Shown: positions 1 to 8,032 of the stretch, piece after piece | Position numbering within the stretch: position 1 is the first letter of the stretch | Layout: each line of letters starts with the position of its first letter | Source: Nitrospirota bacterium | GTDB lineage: Bacteria > Nitrospirota > Nitrospiria > Nitrospirales > Nitrospiraceae | Reading direction: 5' to 3' | DNA length: 64,000 nt | Assembly (NCBI GenBank): GCA_030645475.1 | Contig: JAUSMA010000015.1 | Coordinates: forward strand, 1 to 64,000 | Position numbers and translations under genes: made by a program | The notes under the pieces: generated by a model | Told to the model about the DNA's origin: nothing | The model's database searches: none | The model's input: only the letters and a program-made list of their open reading frames with translations

Positions 1-148
1 CCACCCGGCGACGGTGGCGAGGGTCGAACGCCTGCTCAACCGTAGACCTAGAAAATCACTCGGATTTAAAACGCCCAACGAGGTCTTTCAGGCTCTGGTC
101 AGACGCGGCTGAATGTTATGCACTGGGGAGTTGAATCTGCGATACGAA
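1..148 (+). mobile_element. 3' end of an IS30-family insertion sequence
   Basis: The window opens inside an insertion sequence. It contains the last part of an IS30-type transposase and, from about 113 to 148, the probable terminal inverted repeat (TATGCACTGGGGAGTTGAAT core) typical of IS30 relatives. The element interrupts the methyltransferase gene that continues on the minus strand to 2577. The exact boundary (about 140-150) is inferred from where the methyltransferase protein stops resembling its family; the target duplication cannot be seen because the other end lies outside. Confidence 0.75.
2..112 (+). CDS. IS30-family transposase, C-terminal tail (partial)
   Basis: Frame 2 stays open from the window edge to TGA at 110-112 and encodes 36 residues, including RVERLLNRRPRKSLGFKTPN. 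The RPRK-LGF-TP-EVF pattern is the characteristic C-terminal tail of IS30-family DDE transposases, which cut and join the element ends. The catalytic D, D and E residues lie upstream of the window, so whether the enzyme is intact cannot be judged. It is convergent with the disrupted methyltransferase gene. Confidence 0.85.
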   Translation, partial: HPATVARVERLLNRRPRKSLGFKTPNEVFQALVRRG

Positions 149-2577
149 TACCGCATCTCCAACCGACCACAAATAGTTCCTATCCAAACTAAGTGGAGTT
201 TGGACAGAATGATAGCTAGCGGCCAAAGCTCATCAGTAGGAACATAGAACGCTTTGTTGGTTGGAACTACACTGTCACCCACAAGCCCAGCGGGAAAATA
301 CTCGCGGCTCTCGGAGCTAACTATTGGCACAAAGATTTTCCGAGCCTCGTCGCCCTTGAACTCACGAAATTGATGAGGCCTCGCCGCAAGTTTCTGAACA
401 GCCTTATCTTCCGTTGCGAGGCGATCACGCTCGACGGCTTTAATTCTTGAGGAAATCTGTGGATACGAAATTGCGTCCGTCAAATTATCATCAGATATCC
501 AAAGGCAATAACGAACTTCTCCGTTGATGAATTCATGAGAGCCAATGAACTCTCGTAGATACTTGTCCGGAACGCTGGCTGATCGGAGATCTCTTGCCTC
601 GATGGCTGAGACCAGCAAGCCAGCCGATTTCGAGTAATAGACACCATACTCTAGGGCAACCTGAGAGAATGCAGGACTCCTAAGTGCCTTGATGATGTCC
701 ACCCGATGTGCGGTGAGGTATGGATTAATGTGTTCCACGACTGCCTTTGCGTCATCGTAATAAATAATGCGTGTTCCACTCTTGCGACCATCAACGCCCA
801 CGATAACTACCGTGACACCAGCTTTGTTGTTGGCAAGATTGCTCCACTTAAATGGAGTGACCGCGAATCTGATCCCAAATCCCATCGACAGGAGCAGGGC
901 CCACGTGATGGGAACCTGCTGTCCCTGGCACATGCTATTCGTTGCCACGAATGCAAACGGTGCATCGCTATGAGAGTTGTATTGAGCAGCCTTAAGGAAC
1001 CATGCTCCAACGTAATCTACGTTTTTCCACTGCTTAGTCAGGCCGGAAAACACATCCTTTAGATCATTCTTTTGTGCGACAGTTTGCTTTCGTGTTCCCG
1101 TGAAAGGAGGGTTGCCGCATATGTACGTCTCTCCGCCTTCGTTCTCGAAATCGATCTGTGCTTGATCGAGTGGTGTGCTGAATAAGTCGTCACCGAGTAG
1201 CTTCACTCCCGTGCCTGTGGGCGGGCAGATGCTCAGCCAATTCAATCGCAAAGCGTTGCCGCACGTAATCCAGTTTTCTTTTTCCAGCGGCAGAAACTCA
1301 GCGAGAGCGAGCTTTTTACCACGATAGAGTACGTCGCATTGATACTCGGCAATGATGAGGGCGAGACGCGCGATTTCGGCGGGAAAGTCACGCAACTCGA
1401 TTCCACGGAAGTTTGTAAGCGGGATTTCGGAGCGGCTGTCGCCCTCGCCGCGACGCTTGTTAATCTCGGCCTCAATCGCCCGCATTTCCTTGTAGGCGAT
1501 GACGAGGAAGTTGCCGCTGCCGCAAGCCGGGTCGAAGACCCTGATCCGCGACATGCGCTTGCGAAGGTTGAGCAACGTGCGCGGATTGTCCCCGGCTTCT
1601 TCGAGCCGCGCCCGGAGGTCGTTCAAGAAAAGCGGATTGAGCACCTTCAGGATGTTCGGGACACTGGTGTAATGCATTCCGAGCGCGCCGCGTTCCTTGT
1701 CCTCGGCGACGGCCTGAATCATCGAGCCGAAGATGTCCGGGTTGATCCTTGTCCAGTCGAGATTGCCGATGTGCAGGAGGTAGGAACGCGCAATCTTGCT
1801 GAATCGCGGCACGTTCAAACTGCCCGAGAACAAGCCGCCATTCACGTAAGGAAAGTCATCGGCCCACCGTGGGACGGAAGAACCCTTGCGGTCCTCCTGT
1901 TTGAGGTTCAGAGCCAGGAAGATCGTCTGGATCACCTCATGCGTGTTAGACGAGTCCCGAGCGCTCATGTGTTCGATGGTCGATGTAAACAGGCGGCCGC
2001 CGGCGAAGATGTCCGTGTCCTCGGCGAAGAAACAGAAGATCAGCCGCGCCATGAAGTGGTTCATATCCGGCCGACGCTTTTCCGTGCCCCATTCCGGGTT
2101 ATCCTTTAGCAGCTCGACATAGAGCCGGTTCATGCGGCTGGTCGCGCGGATGTCGAACGAGCTTTCACGCACCTGCTGGACGGTTGTGATACCGGCCAGC
2201 GGGAGAAAGAAGCCAAAATGATCAGGGAAGTCGCGGTAGGCGCAGGCGACTGTCTCGCCGCTCGACAGGTCTTCGGCCTCGAAGGTCTCCCCATCCGTTG
2301 CCAACACGAATTTAGCCTTGGCGCGCGCGGTCGCCGTACTTTCCTTCAACGCGGCTAAGGTCTTTGTGATCTCGCCCGGCGGAGCGACAGCAATATGGAT
2401 ATTGTTGCTCTGAAGGACTCCGCCAAGGTCAGATTTATTGGACTCGCCCTTACGGAGGCGCTTGAGGGTCGTTTCCTTGTTGCCGAAGGCTTGCAGGAAG
2501 GCGAACGGGAACTCCTGGGGGTCGAATGTCTGCTCGGCCAGGGCCGAAATTGCTTCTTCAATCTCAACAGCGTTCAT
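88..2577 (-). pseudogene. MmeI-like DNA methyltransferase, 3' end cut by IS30 insertion
   Basis: This is a SAM-dependent N6-adenine-type DNA methyltransferase of the large MmeI-like restriction-modification family. Motif I is FDPACGSGNF at residues 348-357 and the catalytic motif is NPPF at 489-492. A family-typical N-terminal region and a target-recognition-like C-terminal region surround them. Start is ATG 2577. Family members normally finish with an RY-S-TLVYN-FPWP-like tail; here the frame changes at about residue 810 into codons read from the IS inverted repeat (SPVHNIQPRLTRA) and stops at 88. The last genuine codons are near 145-150. The product lacks its normal C-terminus and may be inactive or of altered specificity. 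No separate restriction gene is visible. Confidence 0.8.
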
Positions 2578-2871
2578 TCTTCCCCATCCCGTTACGCACG
2601 ATAAGAAATGCCTGCTTTCCGTTCACGGATCAACGGACAATTATTGATGGGACAACTAGGGCTAGGCTGAGATTCTCCCAGTGAGGTGATTAGAATAACA
2701 AATACGGGAACAGAATAGGTGTCAGGAACATCTCTCCAACTCACGAAATCGCCGCCGAAGGATACGCTTTCCTCCTCAATAAATCACGCCCCCCAAAGGG
2801 ATGCCTCATCGGAAGTGCTGAGTGAAGAAGGCGAGATGAGCGGGAAAGGCGCGAAATGCGCGACGGGGGGC
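2578..2871. other. Intergenic stretch without a supported gene
   Basis: No frame here looks protein-coding. Around 2813-2862 it contains words shared with other intergenic regions of this window (AGTGCTGAG, GAGATGAGCGGGAAA), which lead into the repeat at 2872. It appears to be repeat-derived spacer between the methyltransferase gene and the toxin-antitoxin remnant. Confidence 0.5.
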
Positions 2872-2924
2872 TGGTCTATCTGGTTGGCCGGATCGGGAAG
2901 CCTCACCAGAGACCGGATAGACCA
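2872..2924. repeat. Dispersed inverted repeat, copy A (TGGTCTATCTGG family)
   Basis: TGGTCTATCTGG at 2872-2883 is matched by its near-perfect inverse CCGGATAGACCA at 2913-2924, giving a 12-bp stem round a TTGGCCGGATCGG-containing loop. The same words recur at 4012-4060, 4195-4240, 5340-5365 and 6291-6376, always between toxin-antitoxin genes or fragments. Confidence 0.7.
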
Positions 2925-2950
2925 GACGAACAGGGAGCCCAGGCGTAGGC

Positions 2951-3244
2951 TTATCGTGATCGCGACTTCCAGTATCCTGGCTCTCGCCGCAAGTGCATGA
3001 TCGCGAGGATCTCAATCGCGTCTAACTTGGTCCGATAGATAATCCCATAGGGGAAGCGGGGGAGCTTGCACTTACGAACCTCGTCCACAACCTTCGGATA
3101 TAGCTGGGGGCGACGACGAATTCTGTGGAGGGCATCGTCGAGAATGTCGAGGAACCGCTGCTCAAGACCTGGCTGTCTTTCCCTCTAAAATCTTGCCGCG
3201 TCGGCTGCCTCCAATCGAGCTTCCGGATGCCACCGGATGTGCAT
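2951..3244 (-). pseudogene. RelE/ParE-type toxin gene with a premature amber codon
   Basis: ATG at 3244 overlaps the TGA of the upstream antitoxin gene by one base (TGATG). The frame reads MHIRWHPEARLEAADAARF, then TAG at 3185-3187 (codon 20), where RelE/ParE relatives have a tyrosine. After it the same frame continues for 77 codons with typical toxin sequence (KLPRFPYGIIYRTKLDAIEI, then MHLRREPGYW) to TAA at 2951-2953. RelE-family toxins are ribosome-associated mRNA interferases and ParE toxins poison gyrase. With one nonsense codon and an otherwise intact frame, this is probably a recently silenced toxin. Confidence 0.8.
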
Positions 3245-3474
3245 CAGGCCTGTTTCTTCCGTAGCTCGGCCATGACAGTATCGGAATCAATCAGTGTGGC
3301 ATTTCCACGATCGATGTCATCGCAGCGGCGCTGAATCTCTGCCCGCCATGATTGGGAGACGTCGAAGTCTTGCTCAAAGTCGAGTCCTTCCAGGAGCGCC
3401 GCGGCGATAAACGCTCGGGTTGCGGGCTCCAACAGCATGGCCTCGTCCAGGATCTTCTTCGCGTCAGCTTTCAT
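3244..3474 (-). CDS. Addiction-module antitoxin (Unstab_antitox type)
   Basis: A 76-residue acidic helical protein that matches the small 'addiction module component' family, usually encoded directly before a RelE/ParE toxin. The pattern of an N-terminal helix (AKKILDEAMLLEPATRAFIA), a WRAEI-RR segment and a C-terminal helix ending ELRKKQA is typical. Its ATG lies inside the end of the DUF2281 gene (11-bp overlap) and its stop overlaps the start of the broken toxin gene, so the three genes form one unit. With the toxin disrupted, it may now be maintained only as a relic or act against other toxins. Confidence 0.75.
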   Translation of the reverse strand: MKADAKKILDEAMLLEPATRAFIAAALLEGLDFEQDFDVSQSWRAEIQRRCDDIDRGNATLIDSDTVMAELRKKQA

Positions 3475-3700
3475 GGCTGCCCTCCTTCAGGCCAGACATC
3501 GGCACGGCATTCCAGACCTCGTCGTCCTCGTTGTCCCATACGTGGCGCATGACCGGTTCCTGCGCCTGCTTTAGTTCTTCAGTGAGACGATCTCTCAGTC
3601 CATGTTTGATTTCAATGTATTCGATGAAATCCAACACTTCCTGCGCGAGTGTGTCCGGGAGCTTTTGCGCTTCCTTGAAGATTCGTTCGGCTGTCGACAT
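3464..3700 (-). CDS. DUF2281-type small protein, probable antitoxin
   Basis: The start is ATG 3700, chosen because AGAGAGG lies nine bases upstream; longer starts lack a ribosome site. The 78-residue product begins MSTAERIFKEAQKLPDTLAQ and carries the EVLDFIEYIE core of DUF2281 proteins, small acidic proteins usually paired with PIN-domain or other toxins. Here the partner directly downstream is a second antitoxin-like gene rather than a toxin, an unusual order. The function is inferred from context. Confidence 0.65.
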   Translation of the reverse strand: MSTAERIFKEAQKLPDTLAQEVLDFIEYIEIKHGLRDRLTEELKQAQEPVMRHVWDNEDDEVWNAVPMSGLKEGSHES

Positions 3701-4011
3701 ATCGCCCATCCTCTCTTTGGCCGCCAAGGCCATGCTCATCTTTTTATTATGGTCCGAGGGCCCTTCGGAAACAACCGATGCCCGTTGCCTCGCTCACGCT
3801 CTCGCGCAAACGGCGCATACTCGACGGACGATCCTAAGCCGAGATTCGTGAGGGATATGAGGCTCTCTGGCCGTTTGAGTATGAGTACATCTGCGATACC
3901 CATTCCACACTCCCCTCAACAGCCACTCGCCTTTGAAGGATACCGATTTGCCCACATCCTGACAAGCTGTACTCGCGAAGTGCTGAGCAAGGAGGGCGGG
4001 ACGAGGGCGGG
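3701..4011. repeat. Intergenic stretch; segment 3935-3985 is repeated near 5245-5300
   Basis: No gene is supported. The segment around 3935-3985 (GAAGG-ACCGATT-CCCAC-TC then GACAAGCTGT) is repeated with changes at about 5248-5300, followed in both cases by GTGCTGAG words and by the TGGTCTATCTGG repeat. The two copies appear to be parts of one larger duplicated spacer. Confidence 0.5.
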
Positions 4012-4240
4012 TTCATCTGGTTTGTCTGGTCTATCTGGTTGGTCGGACAGGGGGATGGTCGGTCTGGTCTATCGCGCCTGCGGGACGGGCACGACTAGCG
4101 GGAAAGACGAGACGTGAGGCGTGAAAGGTGAAACGCAAGGGGTGTCCGGAAGTGCTGCGTGCTGAGCGCGAAGCGCGGCATGGGAAGAGCCGTGCTGGTT
4201 GGCCGGATCGGAAATTCAACCAGAAGAACCAGATAGACCA
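4012..4240. repeat. Dispersed TGGTCTATCTGG repeats, copies B1 and B2
   Basis: At 4012-4050 the words TCATCTGG, TTTGTCTGG and TCTATCTGGTTGG follow each other. At 4195-4240 TGGTTGGCCGGATCGGAAAT is followed by its inverse words CAACCAG, AACCAG and ATAGACCAGA. The pair could fold into a long imperfect hairpin across the region or two small ones. No coding sequence is visible. Confidence 0.6.
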
Positions 4241-4267
4241 GAGGAACAAGAAAGACCGGACAGCCTG

Positions 4268-4495
4268 CTAGGCGGCCGCATAGGTCCTGACGTCGACTTG
4301 GACTCCCGCGCGGACGGCTTCTTCGGCAGTCTTAAGCAGGTGAGCGGTGACGCTTTCTTCCACGTACTCTTCTCCGCAATTCGTACAGACCCGCGCCGGA
4401 ACTCCTTTGATGACGACCGTTGCGCCCTCGCGCTCGAGCGTGACCGTCGCTGTGCCCTGGTGAGTTTCCCCGGTTTTGCAAATGACGCACATCAT
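4268..4495 (-). CDS. YgiT-type zinc-finger antitoxin
   Basis: A 75-residue protein starting MMCVICKTGE with two CxxC pairs (CVIC and CTNC), followed by a helical segment. This is the zinc-binding N-terminal half of MqsA/YgiT antitoxins without the long HTH domain. I start it at ATG 4495, which overlaps the stop of the upstream DUF4258 gene (TGA 4492-4494). DUF4258-YgiT pairs are a recognised toxin-antitoxin arrangement, so the zinc protein probably neutralises the neighbour and may autoregulate the pair. A longer start at 4528 would lie within the upstream gene and is less likely. Confidence 0.8.
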   Translation of the reverse strand: MMCVICKTGETHQGTATVTLEREGATVVIKGVPARVCTNCGEEYVEESVTAHLLKTAEEAVRAGVQVDVRTYAAA

Positions 4496-4779
4496 CGACG
4501 CTTCCTCCTCTTGAATCCCGACTCCCACTCTTCGATATCCGGCTGATAGACGGTCACGATGATCGTTTCCTGGGCCGACCCATTATCGGCTGCCACCACA
4601 TGGAGGGGACGCAAGCCACTCCACCCCAGTATCAGCCGACTTGGAAAGGGCTTATCCGTCGGATAGGTTTCGATGGTCTCCCCCGTTGCGACGACCAGCC
4701 TGACGTCCTCTTTGCTGACTCTCCGTTGGAACATCCGCTGGATAGCATGAACCCGAAAGACCAGGAGAAATTGGCTCAT
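4492..4779 (-). CDS. DUF4258-family putative toxin
   Basis: The 95-residue basic protein reads FRVHAIQRMFQRRVSKEDVR near the start and TVYQPDIEEW near the end, the two conserved blocks of DUF4258. These small proteins resemble RelE/MqsR-type mRNA interferases in size and genetic context. The histidine and arginine-rich start (HAIQRMFQRR) is family-typical. It is translationally coupled to the YgiT-type gene by a 4-base overlap. Activity is inferred from family and context only. Confidence 0.7.
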   Translation of the reverse strand: MSQFLLVFRVHAIQRMFQRRVSKEDVRLVVATGETIETYPTDKPFPSRLILGWSGLRPLHVVAADNGSAQETIIVTVYQPDIEEWESGFKRRKRR

Positions 4780-4887
4780 TCTGTCGTGATCCCCACCCCA
4801 CTTCTTACCCAGCGTCGTTGAAAGGAAGTCTAGCGCAGTCTCACTCGAAAGTCATCCGACCGACGACGATGCGCGGACTGGTGTACC

Positions 4888-4998
4888 CTAGGCTGCGGGG
4901 CGGTCCTTCCTCGAATGGCGTTGGCAAGATCGATGAAACTGGCCCCAAGGAGCAAAAGGGCACTGACCAAGAGGTCCATCGACACTGACGGATCGCCG
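4888..4998 (-). pseudogene. Fragment of an HTH antitoxin, duplicate of the gene at 6408-6749
   Basis: The minus strand encodes GDPSVSMDLLVSALLLLGAS then FIDLANAI, nearly identical in bases and residues to the C-terminal third of the intact antitoxin at 6408-6749. The helix-turn-helix half is missing and the sequence diverges after the ANAI codons. It is a partial duplicate, directly joined at about 4998 to the tail of an unrelated winged-helix gene, which marks a recombination junction. Confidence 0.75.
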
Positions 4999-5014
4999 GC
5001 GAGGCAGGGCTGAA

Positions 5015-5176
5015 TCAGGTGAGTTTGTACTGGCCTGATTTCTGAGTGCCGCTTCGCTGGACCAGCCCTGCTTCCAGGAGCGGATTCAACAGATCCATAG
5101 CTCCCTGTTTAGAGACCCGCAGGCTCTCGCGAATCTCTTTGGGCGTCATCGACCGGCGGTCCTTGAGCAGCCGCAG
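5015..5176 (-). pseudogene. C-terminal winged-helix fragment of a larger regulator or ATPase
   Basis: After an in-frame TGA (5177-5179) the frame reads LRLLKDRRSMTPKEIRESLR and continues to QKSGQYKLT before TGA at 5015-5017. This is a winged-helix DNA-binding tail of the type found at the C-terminus of Fic-like or AlbA_2-type ATP-binding proteins. Upstream, the frame shows DLLVTQ followed by the stop where a tryptophan would fit, and short TTGACTCAT repeats, so the rest of the parent gene has decayed. No start or promoter is visible. Confidence 0.6.
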
Positions 5177-5179
5177 TCA

Positions 5180-5495
5180 CTGCGTAACTAATAGGTCAAG
5201 TATGAGTCAAGTTATGAGTCAACCACACACCAGTCCAAACATCTTTGTTCATGAAGGTGACCGATTGCCCCACGTCCGGACAAGCTGTGCGCGCAATGCT
5301 GGAGGCTCGGTGCTGAGTCCTGGGTGCTGAGCGAGGCGCGGGGATGGTCTATCTGGTCTATAGAGCCTGCGAGATGCGCGGGACTGGTGCGCCTGGCTGA
5401 GGCGTATGGCCGATAGCGGCGGAACAACTCGCCGCCCCCTAGCCTAGACCCATTCGGTTCTTCTCTCTCGTTGAATTAGCCATCAATCGCCGCTG
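5180..5495. repeat. Repeat-derived spacer
   Basis: This stretch holds AGTCAA-type short direct repeats (5198-5225), the second copy of the segment described at 3935-3985, two GTGCTGAG words (5310-5333) and a partial TGGTCTATCTGG repeat (about 5345-5365). No gene is supported. Confidence 0.5.
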
Positions 5496-6089
5496 TCATG
5501 GCCTGACGACAAGATGGCCTCGCCGGTTCTGCTGATAACAGGTCTCGGAGCGGTCTCGACAAAACGGGCGTTCTTTGCCGTAGGACACGACGATGAAGCG
5601 CTCAGGCTTAATCCCGAGTTCCATCAAATAATTGCGGACTGACTTGGCCCGCTTCTCCGCCAGCACGAAATTATAGGTGGTGCTGCCCCGGTCATCGCAG
5701 TGCCCTTCCACTTTCAGCTGGACGGCCGGATGCGTGCGCAGCCACTCGGCATCCCGGCTGAGCGCCTGTCGCCCCTCATCATCGATGTTCCAGCTATCGT
5801 AGCCAAAAAAGACATCACGCAGGCCGGCTGTCGCCGTCGCGGTTTGTTCTGCTCGCATTTGGTCCATCTGCCGTTTCGCGGTAGCCGGGTCCACCTTGGT
5901 GATGGCCATGCCAGGGCCGGGCCGTTCTGTGCCGGGAAGATCGGTCATGGACGTGCTGGGCATACTGTCGATCGGTGCGGGATAGGCGGTGCTCCCGTCC
6001 GATCGGCCAGCTTTGCTTGAGCAGCCCGCGCTCCACAGCACCAGACAACTGATGGCCAGTAGGCTGATCATCCGAACATCACGATTCAT
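5496..6089 (-). CDS. pal: Peptidoglycan-associated lipoprotein (Pal/OmpA family)
   Basis: The 197-residue lipoprotein starts at ATG 6089, with AAGGAGG seven bases upstream. A signal peptide ends in the lipobox LWSAGC, so Cys is the predicted lipidated first residue. The C-terminal OmpA domain runs from VFFGYDSWNIDDEG to the end and contains the peptidoglycan-binding pattern EGHCDDRGSTTYN, then RAKSVRNYLMELGI. Pal anchors the outer membrane to peptidoglycan, normally with TolB. No tol genes are adjacent. An extra pair of cysteines (FCRDRSETCYQ) near the C-terminus is common in this group. It is intact and isolated in an accessory region. Confidence 0.85.
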   Translation of the reverse strand: MNRDVRMISLLAISCLVLWSAGCSSKAGRSDGSTAYPAPIDSMPSTSMTDLPGTERPGPGMAITKVDPATAKRQMDQMRAEQTATATAGLRDVFFGYDSWNIDDEGRQALSRDAEWLRTHPAVQLKVEGHCDDRGSTTYNFVLAEKRAKSVRNYLMELGIKPERFIVVSYGKERPFCRDRSETCYQQNRRGHLVVRP

Positions 6090-6290
6090 GCGAACCTCCT
6101 TGGTGAATACACAATAAGGTTCCGCTCTTCTGCTCGTCGGAATTTTGCTTCTCCTGGCAGGTAGTGTAACTGGGTGACCGGACCAGGGCAATACGCAAGG
6201 GTGAGGAGGGCTATGCTGTCGTGCTATCGAACGAGAAGCGCGCGACGAGGGGGAATGGCTGGAATGGCGAGACGTGGGGGGGCGAAGACG

Positions 6291-6376
6291 GTTTATCTGG
6301 TCTATCTAGCCTGTCTCGTTTGTCTGGTTGGCCGGATCGAGAAATCAACCAGAAGAACCCAAAAGACCAAACAAAC
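6291..6376. repeat. Dispersed TGGTCTATCTGG repeat, copy C
   Basis: TTATCTGGTCTATCTAGCC, then TTTGTCTGG and TTGGCCGGATCGAGAAATC, are followed by inverse words CAACCAGAAGAAC and AGACCAAACAAAC. This matches copies A and B in order, with the inverse arm reading as the complement of the left arm. It lies between pal and the HTH antitoxin gene. Confidence 0.65.
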
Positions 6377-6407
6377 CTAAGAGGTCGAACCGCTAGCGGC
6401 GACTCCT

Positions 6408-6749
6408 CTATGCGGCGCGAGGGCCTGCTTTCTTTTCTCCGCCCTTAATGGCGTTGGCAAGATCGGTGGAACTGGCCCCAAGGAGTAAGAGGGCACTGAC
6501 CAAGAGATCCATCGACACTGACGGATCGCCGGCTTCCATTTTCGCCACTCGGGATTGACTGGATTGGAGGCGCTCAGCGAGCTGGACTTGCGAGAGGCCC
6601 TGTTTATTCCGTCGCTCCCGAAGACTCCGACTGAGCGCCAGCTTCACTTCGATGAGCACCGCCTCCGCTTCTGACAGCCCGAGAAACTCCTTCACGGACC
6701 CGACCACCCATCCGGCAGCTTCCAGTTTTGCGCGTTTCGTTTTCTTCAT
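6408..6749 (-). CDS. HTH antitoxin (HigA-like, XRE family)
   Basis: The product is about 113 residues. ATG 6749 is preferred because AGGAGC sits seven bases upstream; ATGs at 6755 and 6770 are also in frame. The helix-turn-helix is LSQVQLAERLQSSQSRVAKM, followed by the conserved AGDPSVSMDLL segment. Such proteins bind their own operator and neutralise the partner toxin. It overlaps the end of the upstream toxin gene by eight bases. Toxin-first order is the HigBA arrangement. A partial duplicate lies at 4888-4998. Confidence 0.85.
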   Translation of the reverse strand: MKKTKRAKLEAAGWVVGSVKEFLGLSEAEAVLIEVKLALSRSLRERRNKQGLSQVQLAERLQSSQSRVAKMEAGDPSVSMDLLVSALLLLGASSTDLANAIKGGEKKAGPRAA

Positions 6750-6762
6750 GGTCATGCTCCTC

Positions 6763-7101
6763 TTAAGCATTCAGTTGGTCATACTCTCGGAGTCGGCGTC
6801 TGCAGGTCTGAATAATCGATTGAGGCGTCTGTTGAGTCTTCTTCTTCAACACGTCGAGAATGACCACTGCGTCAGTATCTGCCCGGTATATGATGCGAAA
6901 CGTGCAGGACTCATCATTGATCCGCAACTCATGGCATCGAGGCCCAATGGCTGGCATGGGCCGTGAGTGCGGCAGTCCAAGCGATTCGCCCTGCTGCAAC
7001 AACCTGAGCGCATATCCCGCTTCGAGGCGCGCAGCCTGAGAGAACGGCGGTGTCTTGACCCCGCCACGAAGCCAGACAAGTGGTTTGTCTATCTCGCCCA
7101 T
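6763..7101 (-). CDS. Gp49/HigB-like toxin of a type II toxin-antitoxin pair
   Basis: A 112-residue protein of the phage-derived Gp49-like (RelE-superfamily) toxins. It has the family blocks FSQAARLEAGYALRLLQQGE, CHELRINDES and FRIIYRADTDAVVILDVLKK. These toxins usually cleave translated mRNA. Start ATG 7101 is preferred to GTG 7107. The gene precedes and overlaps the HTH antitoxin. The pair seems intact. Confidence 0.8.
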   Translation of the reverse strand: MGEIDKPLVWLRGGVKTPPFSQAARLEAGYALRLLQQGESLGLPHSRPMPAIGPRCHELRINDESCTFRIIYRADTDAVVILDVLKKKTQQTPQSIIQTCRRRLREYDQLNA

Positions 7102-7411
7102 CGTCACACAAGGATCCGTTGACTACACAAGATCATATGTCATATCGGACATACCGTCAATCCCCCAATCCCCGCCTCTCTCCTTTTTCCTCCGACGAAT
7201 CACCCTCTACAGGGAGGCCTTTGGCTTTCGCGGACGTGACCGGAGGAGCGAGGTATCCGCTGGGTTGAGACGGGAGGAAAAGCTGGAACTGACCGACGCT
7301 TCACGGTGGGCACCACCGTGACGGAGGGAATTCCAGAAGGCTTCCACCCGGCGATGCCCGAGCGGATCGCTCCGGGAGGTGCGGGAGCGAAGCCCGAAGG
7401 CATCACTCCCC
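7102..7411. other. Intergenic region, no supported gene
   Basis: About 310 bases separate the toxin gene from pssA. A short palindromic run (GATCATATGTCATATCGG, 7132-7149) and GC-rich sequence at 7325-7410 are visible, but no coding frame with family resemblance and no clear terminator. Confidence 0.4.
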
Positions 7412-8032
7412 CTATACTTTTGGAATACGCAGCGTTTTACTGATCATCAAGGTCCCGGAGAGGACAAACAGGAGGGATAGGGGGTGGAGGTCGCAGGGCC
7501 CGAAGGTCCAGGATCCCCAATAGAGGTGTGCGCCCAACCGGTCCTGCCAGGCGGCCCAGACGAGGACGCCGATCAATAGTACCGTGGTGGGAATGGGAGT
7601 GCCTTCGAAGTAGGCGACCTTGTCCGCTCCCTCGGAGAGGCGCTCGGCGGTGACGTTGTACCGGGCCAGGCGGCTGACCCCGCAGCAGACGAAATAGGTG
7701 AGCATGACCCAGTCCCACCCTCCCCGCAGGCCCGCGGCGAATCCGATGGCCGCCGGCGCGACCCCGAACGAGATGATGTCCGCTAGTGAGTCCAACTCGC
7801 GTCCCAGCGCCGAATGCATGTGCCGCCAGCGGGCGACCCGGCCATCGAGCCAGTCGAAGAGGAGGGCTGCCGGCGCCATGGCCACGGCGGCGAAGAAGTC
7901 GGTCAGGGCCTGGCTGCCCATGTAGCGCATGCTGAAGAACACCGCGGCGAGTCCACAAGCGGCGTTAGCCAGGGTGAGAAAGTCGGCTAAGTGAAACTCG
8001 CGGATCATCGAGAAATGTTTGGAAGGAGCCAT
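7412..8032 (-). CDS. pssA: CDP-diacylglycerol-serine O-phosphatidyltransferase
   Basis: A 206-residue inner-membrane enzyme that transfers a phosphatidyl group from CDP-diacylglycerol to L-serine, leading to phosphatidylethanolamine. The CDP-alcohol phosphotransferase signature is complete: FDWLDGRVARW, then G and D-SLAD with the three catalytic aspartates between residues 60 and 85. About six hydrophobic segments are present. ATG 8032 or GTG 8038 could be the start; neither has a strong ribosome site. No decarboxylase gene (psd), its common partner, follows in the window, because the accessory region lies downstream. Confidence 0.85.
   Translation of the reverse strand: MAPSKHFSMIREFHLADFLTLANAACGLAAVFFSMRYMGSQALTDFFAAVAMAPAALLFDWLDGRVARWRHMHSALGRELDSLADIISFGVAPAAIGFAAGLRGGWDWVMLTYFVCCGVSRLARYNVTAERLSEGADKVAYFEGTPIPTTVLLIGVLVWAAWQDRLGAHLYWGSWTFGPCDLHPLSLLFVLSGTLMISKTLRIPKV

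Noticed and set aside
1339-2109. 256-codon plus-strand open frame
   Set aside because: Antisense to the methyltransferase gene, with no recognisable domain or ribosome site.
7200-7406. 68-codon minus-strand frame before pssA
   Set aside because: Pro/Ser/Arg-rich composition, no ribosome site and no recognisable family.
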